The notes below the pieces were generated by a model, which did not search any database, was not told the origin of the DNA, and was given only the letters and a program-made list of their open reading frames with translations. A stretch of DNA of 64,000 nt, from contig CM046879.1 of the NCBI GenBank assembly GCA_025667525.1, positions 359,352,752 through 359,416,751 on the forward strand, read 5' to 3'. This DNA is from Glebionis coronaria (Eukaryota > Streptophyta > Magnoliopsida > Asterales > Asteraceae). The position numbers were made by a program, and so were the translations under genes. This document shows, piece by piece, positions 19,353 through 30,600 of the stretch. Each line of letters begins with the position of its first letter. Within the stretch, counting starts at the first letter, position 1.

Positions 19353-19785
19353 TGTGACAATCCATCAATTTGAGGTCGATATTTTATTCTCAAGTATTAT
19401 TTATAATCATTAATTTATTATTAAATTATGAACTCACTCACTTTGGGAAGAAATTAGGGTTTACATCTTAAAGTAGCATTGACTACATCTAAACCGGAGA
19501 ACTCTACGTTACGTGTTTACGTTTACATACTCCGTTTTTGTGACAGTCCGACATTTCAGGAAATAAATTTATTCTCGAATATTATTTGGAATTTTAATTT
19601 GTGTTGGTTCATAAACTCACAAATTTACGAAAAGAAATTAGGACATGCGTACATAATTTAGCGTCTTTTACGATTAAACCGGAAACCCTAGGTTTACGTA
19701 TTTACGCTTTTGTGCTCCGTATTTTATGAGACAATTTTTATTAGAATCTTTTTGTGCCGTAGATTCATAATTTACAAAAATGTTT
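19353..19785 (+). repeat. Diverged tandem repeat at the head of the C LTR (about 186-bp unit)
   Basis: The LTR head at 19353 recurs at 19539 (TGTGACAGTCC) with the same downstream landmarks (TTTATTCTC..., a tract of 'AAACTCAC', 'TTTACG...TCCG'). A third, partial unit starts at about 19725 (TATGAGACAAT). The units are well diverged, so this is an old duplication within the LTR. Confidence 0.7.
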
Positions 19786-21640
19786 TTCGTAAGTCGACCC
19801 GAGGGCAAGTAAATCGAGGAAACTAGAATCGAGGAGTACCCGTAAATTAATAGGGGATGAAATAAGTATACACTTGTCCCACCCCCTCACTATGGGCGGC
19901 CAAGATAAGACCAAGACCACCTTTGGTGGCAAGTTATTACTAACAATAAGGACACTTGTCCTCCTATGTTACTAAAACCACTAAACCAAAACCAAAACCA
20001 TTCCCCATACTTCTCATAACATGCAAAACTAGTAACAAGTTTCCCACTCTCTTCTCTCTTCTCTCCCTTGCCGTCCTATATACACCACCATACACCCATC
20101 ATCATCAAAAATTTAACCCTAAACTTTACCTCAACTTCACATATGTTGAAGGCCCTTTGAAGAAATGAAGATTGGAGGTGATTTTAACAAGTAGATAGGA
20201 GTTTTCAAGAAGGTTTAGGGCTGATTTCTCAAGAAATATACATACTTTTGGTGATCTCAAAAGTGGTCTTGCTAAACTCAGAAGATTGGTTACCAAAAAC
20301 CAAGTCTTGTTCATTATAAATCTTAACCTTTCATCATATTGGTTGGTAAAAGATCATTTCTTTCAATCACCTTATTGTTTTGTAAATGTATTCATTTATT
20401 TTCTTCAAAAATGTATATGTATGATGATGATAAATGATGATCAATATATTGTGTGGGGATTTTGTGTTAATAGATTAGGTTAAAAAGGCTAAAATCAACA
20501 AGTAAACATGTTAAAATCATGACTAGTTGTATAGGTTGTATAAAACAGTAAGTTTCAATATGGTCACATGGTTAAATGGCTTGGATTATTGGATATGCAG
20601 ATAGATAATTGATTTTTACACAAGTGGTGAATTGGCCACTCAATGGAATGATTAAAATGAGCAAGATATGGCCAAAATACTATTGAGGTACAAATCTGGC
20701 TAGTCTGTTTTGGACGAATTTTTAAAAATACTTAGAAACTGTTTGTGTAGGAGCTACAATAGAGTTATTTTTAGCACATATCATGTAGTTTATACAGTAA
20801 AAATTTGGGATTTCAACTCCTTGTACAACTCAAGATATAATCAAAATGGTGGACTTGAAATTCTATATCAGATTTTGACTAAATTATATATTATTAAAAA
20901 GGCACTCAAAGTAAAATATTATATATAATAAGTATATAAAAGTGGATAAATAATAATAACTATTATATAATAAGCTTTTATACTATAATAAATCAATATT
21001 ACATTTTATAAAAGTAAAACTCAAATGTTTTCTAAAACTACAAACTATATATATGTTTTACGTCTTTTCGGCTAATACCGAAAGATTAACGTTTTCGCCA
21101 AATAAAACTTAGATGGTCGGACCCGTCTAATGTAACATTTTTATAAATCATTTACGGATATGTAAACACACTTAACAAGTATAAATCGACATAACCGAGC
21201 TTTATAACTAATGGACCTTAATGGGCCAAATTAGCCTTGTTGGACTACTAGCCCCAACTACTTTGATTTAATGTTATTGGACTTACTCATGGGCTTAACC
21301 AATTTGGGCCCAACATATGAGTATGGGCCTGGTCTTAAAAAGATAAATGGACTAATAAAATGATATTGGACTATTAATGGGCTTAGTGGGTCTTAATGTG
21401 TAAATGGGCTAAAACTAGTGTAACTAGTATGATAAGTCTAAGTTAACTAATACTAAACAACTAGTAATGTTATGTAAGGAAATAAAACCCCTCTTGATCA
21501 TCATGTTATGACATCATTATATATACATAACAACTTTTTATAAAGTTATTGGGCATAGCCTAAGACCAAGTATTATTTGTCTAGGTTTCCCGTGATCGAG
21601 GCACGTACCATACATCTTAATTGCCGATAACCCGCCTTCC

Positions 21641-21645
21641 CACAC
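21641..21645. repeat. Left target duplication of element D (CACAC)
   Basis: CACAC here recurs at 45107-45111 directly outside the opposite end of element D. Confidence 0.75.
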
Positions 21646-24553
21646 TAATGTAGGTATTTTTTTGTTTGCAATTAAGTTCGTTCCCTCGACTTACTCGAAT
21701 TGATATCGGATTTAAAGTGGATTAATTGTTCTTGGTAAAAATACTTTGTTTAGTATTTAAAAACTAAAAACTATTTAAATTAATAAAAACTAATTAATCT
21801 AATTTATAAGAAAATATTTAATTAAAACTACTTTTAAACTATTAGAAATTATAATTAAACAAAATTTGACAAAACTATTAAAGACTAATTTAAACTTATT
21901 TAAAATAAAACTATTTTAAAACTATTTTAAATTTAAAACTTAAAACTAAATTTTACTCTAATTAATTTTAAACTAAAAACTTTTAATGAAATCTATGTAA
22001 AACTATTTTTAAATAAGACTAAATTAATTAAAACTAATCTTAAAAACTAATTTTAAAAACAATTTAAATTTTAAATAATTAAAATATTTTGTTTGTTTTT
22101 ATATTTTTTTGAAACTTAATAAAAGTAAATATAAAAACTAATAATTAATCTTAAAATTAAAACATGCAAATAAATTTATGTAAATAAACTGACTGCTAAA
22201 AGGATGCTATATTAATCAATGAAGCTGAATTCAAACAAAATCTAATAGCTGGACCAAATGGTTAGCATGTTGGGCCCATGACCAAGAGGTCAGGGGTTCG
22301 AATCCAGTGGAGGACGAATATTGGATGAATATTTTTTTGTGCGACAGATTTGAATACTCAGACCAATTGGGTCTGAGTTTTTAAGCCGCTAATAATCAAC
22401 AAACAAAACACAAATAAGCACTATAAACTAATCAGCAAATAAGCAGATATAGATTATAACAGAAAAAAATGAGCAGATCTAATATTAAATTATCAAAATA
22501 AGCAAAGTGGACTATATCAGCTAAGTAAAACAAAACTAAAAATCAGCAGCCTATCAAAACTAAATAAGCACCTAACTTAAACAGATAATAAGCAGACGAT
22601 TCTAAAACTAAAAATAAGCGAAAATAAACTTATGAACCAGCAGATTCAAACAAGCCAAATCTAACACATGTGAATAACAAGATCCAAAATATCAGCACTA
22701 ATTCATAAATCAGTAAAACTAAATAGTATGCAAAACAGTTTAGTAAACTATAGCAAAACGAAACAAAACAGATACCTAATCAGATAAACATAATATCCAA
22801 ATAAGAAAAACAAGCAAGTCTAAATAAACTAATTATACTAAGCAGATCCAAACAAACTCAAATCCAAAAACAACTTAACTACACAAGCAGATTACTCAAA
22901 TAAAACTCAAAACAGTAAAATCAACTAAACTAATAACAACAGATAAAACTATATTACTCTGAAACTTAAAAATAAAAGAAAGTAAGACCTGATGATGAAA
23001 ACCTTTGGGAAGAAGGGTGAGCGTTGAGCCCCCTTTTTAATTAAACTGAAACAACACCTTTACCCAAATATCATCATCATCATCGAAAAATCAATACCAG
23101 AAAACAATCTATTCTCGAACCACGAACAATAAACCAAACGAACCAATAATCTTATTCGAACCTATTTGATAAAACTTCCCAGTAGGGGAAGTTTATTAAC
23201 CACTTTTCATTTTTAATATTTATTAATTAAAACAGATTAAAGATTAAACTGCAATAAACTTAAACAAAATAAAATGGGACAAGATTAAACTAAAAATAAA
23301 ATTTTTTTAATAATAGAAATTCATTACAATACTTTTGAAAGAAAAATACAATTAATCTAAATCCATTTTTTCAGAAATAAAAATTAAAAATAAAAATAAA
23401 AATGGCACCCGAATTACAGATTTGATGGGGGGTTTTATAGGGAAACCCTAACTTCTTCTTGATGAACTTGGTGAGCAAGGAAATCAATCTCAGCCGCTCT
23501 TTTCTTCTCATCTCTTCTCTTTCTTGATCAAACGGTTGTGGATGGTTTTTCGGTCACATGGATTGCCAGCATGGAATTAATTGTGCTAGTTGTGTTTCCT
23601 TTAGGCTGAGTTGTCCGCTAATGATTAGATGATTGGTGATTGATGCGTTGTATGAGCCAATCAAAACAAGGCAGGGAGCCACGTAGATGAGGACTACATC
23701 ATGTTCATCTCCGAAATAAGGGGGAATTAATTCCCAATCGTGTGAATCACACGATTTAAGCAAAATCTCCAATTTTCTTTGATGTAATTTAGTGATTAGG
23801 GTTTTGGGGAATAGTAACTAGGGTAAAAAAATGTGTCTGGTTATTCGTTTGTGAGAGAGAGAGTTTAGGGATAGGGGTGAGTTTTTTTCTTGTTTGTATC
23901 GACAATATGTGAGTGGGTGAAAGTAAATAAAACGTGTTGTGTGAGTTGGTGAGAGTTGACCAAATAACAAGTGAATAAAATTCACTTTCACCGTTTCTTC
24001 CTTTATTTTGTAAATGGGCTTTGAGTCCAACACTTCTCAAATGTAAACAAAATACTCCAAGTCGTCTCACTTTTTGGGCTTGACTTGGAATTGGACCTAA
24101 AATACAAAATTCCATCCGTTTATTATTGTATTTGGGCTTGAATTGGGCTTAATCTCCAAAAGCTAATAATATATCCTCTCAAATGGGCTTTTGGGCTTAT
24201 CAATCATAAGTGGGACCCACAAGCCCGATAAACTTCAGCTAAGATTAAATCCGCTAAAACGAGCTTGAATTCGACTTTGATGATCATTTCTTCAAAGTCG
24301 TGTCGATTTTGCCGGTTTTCGTGATCTTCGGTTCACATTTGGTTCTTTGACTTTGTCTTTGTCTCTTTCTTGGATTTTTCTTCAACATTGACAGTGAAAT
24401 CCCGTGTTTTCTTTCCTTTTGATCTTTTGTACCTATTTCACACAAAAACAAAAAATCACGCGTAATTCTGACTTTTATGATATTAAACACATGATTAGAT
24501 CTTGTTTTTCCTTGATTTTAGTGGTAAAAGGATAAGTGTTTACACACTTATTA
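21646..24553 (-). repeat. Element D 3' LTR, 2908 bp, TAAT...ATTA ends
   Basis: The plus-strand copy begins TAATGTAGG and ends CTTATTA; the other copy begins TAAGGTAGG and ends CTTATTA. With CACAC on both outer flanks, the termini are TAAT...ATTA-like, not TG...CA. The LTR contains a SINE-like unit (22249-22382), a 9-bp-arm hairpin at 23172-23194 and many TGGGCT motifs near its left-to-right end (about 24010-24230). The minus-strand ORF 23789-24115 repeats in the other LTR (44338-44667) but has no recognisable domain. Confidence 0.85.
22249..22382 (+). mobile_element. tRNA-derived SINE-like unit inside D LTR (copy 1)
   Basis: The sequence has a tRNA-like head with an A-box-like TGGACCAAATGG at about 22250-22261 and a perfect B box GGTTCGAATCC at 22295-22305. 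CAT sits where the anticodon would be. The tail carries a hairpin (ACTCAGACC and GGTCTGAGT, 22356-22378) followed by TTTTT. Head, unrelated body, 3' hairpin and T-run are the plan of some plant SINEs. It is also present in the other D LTR (42789-42922), so it entered before D copied itself. A decayed tRNA-Met gene is an alternative, but no acceptor stem closes. Target duplications are unclear. Confidence 0.65.
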
Positions 24554-24567
24554 AATCCCCTACACTT
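24554..24567 (-). promoter_or_regulatory. Element D polypurine tract
   Basis: On the minus strand AAGTGTAGGGGATT abuts the 3' LTR (TAATAAGTGTG). A near copy, AAGTGTAGGGGG, lies further inside at about 26087-26098. Confidence 0.7.
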
Positions 24568-26086
24568 GACCATTGCAATGACCCCATGCATAATTTTAAA
24601 GCATAAAGTTACATTTTTCTCATAGTTAACCCATCTTGGCCTTTATTAAGATATACTATTATTACTACGATGAAAAGATAAAACTTTAAAGGAGACAAAA
24701 GTTATAACAATTTATTAGCTTGAAATTATTTGATGGAAGAAACTCGTAAGGAAATCTAAGACTTAAATTAGGGCTTTGGTGTCATGAATATTAATCACCC
24801 TCAAGTTTCACGTTCCCCATGCCAAGCATAAAAACGAGATCATTGTTTACCATAAGTTCTTAGGTTAAAACCACTTAATGAGACAATTGTGTAATACTCT
24901 TTCTCCAATTCCTAAGTTGTATCTCTAGCTTTTAAGGATTGTCATTCACCCGTAGGCTCATTTGACTTATTTGATAATTATTAGTCCAAAAATGAAGGCA
25001 AAACGGTGCAAAACCGACACTCAAAACCTAACCTCGTCCTCAAAAACGTTGTCACTAAAGTAAGCCCACATCAAGGATGATTTAACACGATTTGGGGAAT
25101 AAATTCCCGGATCCGAAATTTGGCTAGTAGTACTACTTATTAATTATTCCTCCAAAGTCATGTTGATTTTGTGTGGAGTTTAGCAAGTTCACATCATATA
25201 CCCTTAGGATCTTTAAGATGTAAAAATGCTCCTCGTCTATTGTCCACACCCTAAGCTCCTTGAACGATAAACAAGGGAATTGATTTTTTTGATCAATTTT
25301 TATTCAACACTTACCATGCCATACACCCTAAGGCTCTAATGACAAGGTTCGTGCTACATGCCCCACACCCTAAGGCTCCTTGAGGTCATGTTTTAATCTT
25401 ATTCTTTCTTATTTATGATATATATAGTAGGCCAAATTCCGCGGTCCCATGGTCTGAATACCTCCTACTTAGTGGTTATGAGCCACCTTAGTCAGAAGTC
25501 CACAACGCTGGCACCCTCAATGTGTTCATGCTTTAATTACAAGGAGATAAAAGATTTGGCTAAGAGTTAAGATATCGAATCTACACCGCAAAAATCCTCA
25601 TTTATTAAGCAATTCAATATACAAGCGGGAAGAAAGAGCCACAAAAACTCATATAAGCAAGAATTAACCCTTAAACTTATTATCAACTCTATCATCTCTC
25701 GTTCTCCACAATTTAAAATCTCAAGGAATGAGACGCGTGGATGCTTAGCCTAATAAATCAATTAAGGTCCATATGGTTAATGATACTAGCTAGAGTAAAC
25801 TTGGATAAGTAAACTCGGGTTGAGTCAAAATATTCACGACGGGCCTAATATATCAAAGACATCTAAACTTGATAAAACCATTTTATTTATTTTTTATTAT
25901 TTTTTATTTTGACTTTATTCTTGAAATGGAAAATATAAATATGATGCGATGACAAAAGAAAAGAAAATAAATGGAAATACTACTAGGCCAAAATAGATCA
26001 AAAATTTGAAAAATGTTGAAATTTTTTTAATTTTCCGGTTAAATGAGGTCAAATTCATGGAAAAGCCCACTATAATTCGATAGAAG

Positions 26087-26122
26087 TCCCCCTACACTTA
26101 ATATAAACATTGTCCTCAATGT
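26087..26122 (-). promoter_or_regulatory. Conserved hairpin and internal polypurine motif (D copy)
   Basis: On the minus strand ACATTGAGGACAATGT (26107-26122) forms a 6-bp-arm hairpin, followed by an AAGTGTAGGGGG purine run. E has the equivalent at 32764-32799. The motif resembles one I recall upstream of the 3' LTR in Athila/Tat elements. Confidence 0.6.
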
Positions 26123-26164
26123 TTAAGCATGTGGGAGAATAAACTCTCCTACACTTAGGACATT

Positions 26165-26169
26165 GAGTA
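26165..26169. repeat. Left target duplication of element E (GAGTA)
   Basis: GAGTA directly precedes the LTR start TGATGAG and recurs at 37779-37783 directly after the LTR end CATATCA. Confidence 0.9.
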
Positions 26170-27270
26170 TGATGAGACTGCTTTTATACATGGTCTCATC
26201 GTCCAAAACGGCCTTTAATTGCATTAAATATCATCAAATATACCAAATATATGCTCGTGTTTGTTACTTGTGTATTTTTAGGTACGGATATTGAGGAAAT
26301 GGCAAAAGATCACTAGAATCAATCAAAAACGAACACGGGAAACGAAGTCGCACAATGAACCGGGCCCAAGTTTGGAATTTTGCAAAATGACCCTTGAAGA
26401 ATTGAAGATTGGCAAATTTAGTCCCTCATCTTTGAAGAACTTGTCACAATTGACCCTCCAAATGTTAATTGTACAAGTATGGTCCTTATTATTTGAAGAT
26501 TGTACAAGACCAGTCCATCAAGAATCAAGAAAATACATTAAAGGCCCTTGGATAAAGTTTTAGAAGTTTTTGTGCCACTTTTGACAACTTGTCCAAAGTT
26601 GTTAAGTGCAAAAGTGGGCGTTGATGGGATTTATTACAAAGTGAACAAGAGATAAAAGCCTGGGGGCCAAGTTTGCCAAACCACCAAACCCTTACAACCA
26701 GTCACAACTTGCCACCTCATCATGATCCACCTACTTACCCAATACCCTACCCAAACCCGTATCCCATTAACCCACCAACCCGGTTTTAATATTAAAACTG
26801 GTCAAATCCCAGTCAACCCCCATTTTTCCCCCCATTAACACATATTTAAAAAACACTTAATCCCATTTTAGATTAAAACCTAACCTGCTACCCACCTTAA
26901 TCCCATAAACCCTAATCTCCAATTTATTCAAAACAAAGGGATTAATCCCCAAAACGTGCAGATCACTAATTAACCTCCATGTCACTTGATCCCACATCAC
27001 AAAACGCCACAAGACACACCCATGTGTCTTGTGGGACCCTCCCCTGCACCCATCACTTTCCCTCAAAACCTAAAACCCGACCAAACCAACATCCCAGATC
27101 ATCCCCTTGGTCCCCAAGCTTAAATTAACGTCCAAGATCAACAAAGAATAGTTGGCATCCAACAACAAAGTCACATGGCACGAATTTGACCAAATTCAGT
27201 CAAGGACTCAAGGGCTTTTTAGGCATTTCAGTAACTAGGGTTTTAGTTTCTAGTTTATTCCATTAGCTAG

Positions 27271-27299
27271 TATAAATATGAGTGGCATGTCACTCATAT
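27271..27299 (+). promoter_or_regulatory. Element E LTR promoter: TATA box with overlapping hairpin
   Basis: TATAAATA at 27271-27278 overlaps a perfect 9-bp inverted repeat, ATATGAGTG/CACTCATAT, at 27276-27299 with a 6-nt loop. Transcription would be expected to start near or just after the hairpin. The same arrangement is intact in the other LTR (35289-35317). Confidence 0.65.
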
Positions 27300-28404
27300 C
27301 TCTTGTTCCATAAATTTTGTAAAAATTTTATTTATTAATGAAAATGAAGTTTAACTTTTTACAAGAAATCTGAGTTCCAATTTTTCTGTTTAGTAGTTTA
27401 ACCATCTTCATTGTTTGGAAGTTTGTTAAGATTTAAAAGGTTTTCATTTCACAAGAAGTTTTCAGAAATCCGTTTTTTTTTAAGTTTCTTGGCAAAAGTT
27501 TGCAAAATCATGGATCCAATAATGAATTGAAGTGAAAGTGGATTTTCAGTATTGGACTATTGGTTTTGATAAGTTTTTGTCAAAATCTCTTCAAGTTTTC
27601 AGTTTGGTTCCATTGTTTTGAAAGAAATCAGTTTGGAAAAAGTCATTTTTTCCTTATAAGCTAAGAGATAAGCTAGCTTAGGCCATAAGCTAAGCTTATA
27701 CTCATTTAAGCTTATCTTCCAGGTCATTATTTGCTCTACTTGTTTGATCTCAGCAGGCACCGAATTTTGCATATTAGATGAATGGTGGTTGAAGTCCATC
27801 ATCATCATATTCTGGCCATACTACAAGCTCTTTTCTGAAGTTGTCAGCTCAAGCCCGAGCTTGATGGAGAAGGGTAAGCTACCCTTTGTGATTCCTGGAT
27901 GTAGGATCACCAGGTAAATCTCTTTTCTCCTCTCTCTATACTTGCTTTGAGGATACTTTTGAGCTAGAGTAATTTTTAGGGATAGGGTTGTGGATGGAAG
28001 AACAAATGCTAGATATTGCATCCCTGATAGATTAGAACATGTTAGAGTTTATTTGATTAGGTTTGGTGAAAGTTTGGTTACTAAATCTTTGTTAAATTCA
28101 AGTTTCAGTTTTAAAAGGGGTGTTTGGATTCAGGTTTTAAGTTCAGTTTGCAAGGTGCATTTGGTTTAAAATCTGCTTAGATTCACTCATTTTAATATCT
28201 TTGTGTTTTATTTGCTTAGTGTGTTATTTTTGGTACCATTTGGTGGGTTTTGAATACAAGTTTTGGTAAAAACATAGTCTAAAAATCAGTTTAGCTATAA
28301 CTGCTTGATTTTTGTGGATTTTGGCCTTCAAATTCAGGTGCTTGATAGGATATAGGGTAGGTTAGGATTTGTATGTGCTTTGAGGGGGTTTGTGAGTGGA
28401 TTGA

Positions 28405-28663
28405 GTGAGTTTTGGCTAACCAAAACTCACCCAATTGCCAAACACATCAGCAAACAAGCCAACAGCCCCCAGTCCTATATCAGTGACTGAGTTTGGGCCT
28501 TTTCTGCTTAATTTTGCTAAGTGGTATCTTGTTTTTACAATTTTGTTGACTCCCCACAACCCAACTGGTTGTGCCCACAAAACCAAGAAATCAACAAGTT
28601 CTAGGCACAAAAGTGCCCAGACCCGTTTTTTGTGAAAGCAGTGGGAACTCACTTCCCACTGCT
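28405..28663 (+). repeat. Hairpin cluster in the E 5' LTR
   Basis: Inverted repeats follow one another: 28405-28430 (11-bp arms GTGAGTTTTGG/CCAAAACTCAC, loop CTAA), 28555-28573 (7-bp arms CACAACC/GGTTGTG; 10-bp in the other LTR), 28604-28617 (GGCAC/GTGCC) and 28637-28663 (11-bp arms AGCAGTGGGAA/TTCCCACTGCT, loop CTCAC). All lie downstream of the TATA box, so they would be folded into the element RNA. Confidence 0.7.
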
Positions 28664-29746
28664 AGTGTAAAAGTTTCCCCTGCTAAGCAAGAGGACAAAA
28701 GGGGTCACATGTCATTGTCAGTTTTCTTAATTTTTTGTCTTTAGTGGTGAAAAATAGGAATTAGACTTTGAAACCAATTTTGTTATTTTTCTTATTTTAT
28801 TTATGATTTTTTTGTTAATTAGATTTTTATTTACTGTTCATTTTATATTTTTTTAGATTAATAAGCCTTTTTAATTAACTTTTATTATTTCTGTTTTTGG
28901 CATCTAGTGCCAAAAATACTTGTTTTTCAGTTTAAACATTTTTCTTAGATTAGGAAAAACATTTTAAGATTTTTGGTTAAAAAGTTTTTACTGTTCACAT
29001 TTTATTTAATTTTTAGAATTAATTTAAGTTAATTAGGGTTAAAATTGTATACTGTTTTGTCTTTTAGTGAAAAATATTTGATTTTTCAAACTTTTTCATT
29101 TTTCTACTGTTCATTAGAGTAAATTAGGATTTTTAAAATTGTTCAATTAATTTTGGCATTATTTTATTATTTTTTATAATTATTTTAGTTTAAAAATAGT
29201 TTTAGTGATTTAAAAATAGAAAAATAGTTTTTTTAAAATTTAGGAAAAATACTTTTTAGTTTTTAAATAATATAAATGAGTTATTTGTCCAATAAAATAA
29301 TATTTTGGGCTTTTTCTTGATTATATTTAATTTTTGGGCTTTAATTAGCATTAAAAATTGAATATTTAATTAATAAAAGGTTTTAAAATAATTTTATTGG
29401 ATTTTTATCTTTATTTATATTATTTTGAACTACTTTTTCATTTTTAATTTGTTTTTAGGTTTAAATTTTTAAATTTTCACGTTTTTCGTACTTACGTTCG
29501 CGTTTTACGTCTTTCGTCGTAGTTTAATTGTAATCATAGTTCGTCTTAGTTTTTCTTTCTTTTCTCATCTAAAAACGACACTACCCTAAACCATTGATTA
29601 TATATTTTGGCACATTAATCCACACACCTCCTCGAGAACGAACCCGCATTTGTTCGGTTTCGTGTTTTTCCTAAAAACCTGCAACTTAACGCTTGCCCTA
29701 TTTTACCTTCCTTTTCCTAAAGGGGTAATTCTACGACATATCAAAA

Positions 29747-29764
29747 TGGCGCCGCTGCCGGGGA
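29747..29764 (+). promoter_or_regulatory. Element E primer binding site (tRNA-Asp type)
   Basis: TGGCGCCGCTGCCGGGGA, three bases after the LTR end. It differs by one base from the tRNA-Asp-complementary site known in Athila elements. The same first 14 bases occur in element D. Confidence 0.88.
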
Positions 29765-30600
29765 GGTGTTTTTAGTGTGCCATTATTAGTATCGTGTTTT
29801 TGTGAGTGGTGCGTTTTTTCTTTTCATATTTTGAAAAGCGTGAATATCGTACATACTCATTTTTGTTATTTTTCCTTATTATATTATAGTATCCAAATAA
29901 ATTGTGTTTAGTTTTCCTAAATTAAACACACAACATCATTTTACTATATTGTAGATATATTGGTTTTCGTTTTTATTGTGAATATTATTAATATATTGTA
30001 TTTACGTAGAACAATAAATTCACAAGTACTCCAAATACGTGAGAAATCACAACCTTGACTTGGGAGGTCATTACCCAATCATTGTATTCGAATCTCAAAC
30101 CAAAGAAAAAAGGCAAAAATAGATAAATACTTTCGTGAAGCTTGATTTTGAAAATACAAACTATAAGGTGGGTATAAGGCGGTTGTATTTCACGACCTAA
30201 AGGAAAAAGGCTCTTAAGTGCTTCGCGCCGCCTCGTTTCCTCCGCTTGCTTGTGAGTATTTGATTTTGAGAGCTAATCGAGGGTTTTGCCGCCCAAAGTA
30301 TTATTACATATCATATATATTTTCTTGGTTTCTATTGATTAAACCCTCTTGAACGTTTTGGTGTTCCACCAACGTTCTAAAGTCATCGAAGGCGTTCACT
30401 CCACGTGATCGTTTTCATTCCTTGAGGCTCTTTTAATCGAGAAAATCGATTCGAGGAGAGATTTGTAGATTTTTGTCTACGTAATACATTCAAAATACCA
30501 AAAAAAAATTAAAAAAACAATCAAAAGCACAAAAATAATCTTCTCATTTTCCCTCTATTTTCATAATTCTTTTCTCAACCCCTCTAAATTTTAATTCTTC
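29765..30600 (+). other. Element E 5' leader with block shared with element D
   Basis: An 836-nt non-coding leader. The block at about 30080-30260 matches the D leader (minus strand, about 41575-41770) over several islands: around TTGTATTCGAATC, AAACTATAAGGTGGGTATAAG, and the CCTCGTTTCC...GCTTGCTTGTG end. Because the downstream ORFs differ, the conservation is likely for RNA packaging, dimerisation or translation; that is inference. Confidence 0.7.

Larger units (their letters stand above)
19353..21645 (+). repeat. Element C 3' LTR, first part
   Basis: Begins TGTGACAATCC after the polypurine tract and runs to the D insertion at 21645; it continues at 45112. The combined LTR length is about 3.49 kb. 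Several TGGGCC/TGGGCT motifs cluster at 21220-21410. A possible TATA region (CTATATACAC) lies at about 20078. No coding signal was seen; short ORFs such as 20710-20928 look like chance. Confidence 0.82.
24568..26169 (-). other. Element D non-coding interior, 3' side
   Basis: 1.6 kb between the polypurine tract and the E insertion. No ORF of note on either strand. It contains the hairpin-plus-purine motif at 26087-26122 that E also carries. The last five bases (26165-26169, GAGTA) are the E target duplication. Confidence 0.65.
26170..29743 (+). repeat. Element E 5' LTR, 3574 bp
   Basis: TGATGAGAC at the start and CATATCA at the end. The first 32 bases hold an 8-bp inverted repeat (GATGAGAC/GTCTCATC). 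A TATA box lies at 27271-27278, so about 2.4 kb downstream of it would be transcribed R-U5. The ORFs at 26291-26563 and elsewhere repeat in both LTRs and show no domain. Confidence 0.93.

Noticed and set aside
22249..22382. Functional tRNA-Met gene
   Set aside because: A B box and a CAT triplet exist, but the 5' and 3' ends do not pair as an acceptor stem, and the sequence continues into a SINE-like hairpin tail.
22985..23000. Hammerhead ribozyme (retrozyme) in the D LTR, from CTGATGATGAAAA
   Set aside because: There is no stem II between the CTGATGA and GAAA motifs, and no matching stems I/III are visible.
23789..24115. A 108-109-codon minus-strand ORF present twice (also 44338-44667)
   Set aside because: Duplication is explained by the D LTRs; the sequence has no domain and the frame is not better kept than its surroundings.
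26291..26563. A 90-codon ORF present identically at 34309-34581
   Set aside because: It lies in the E LTR upstream of the TATA box; identity reflects the young LTR pair, not selection.
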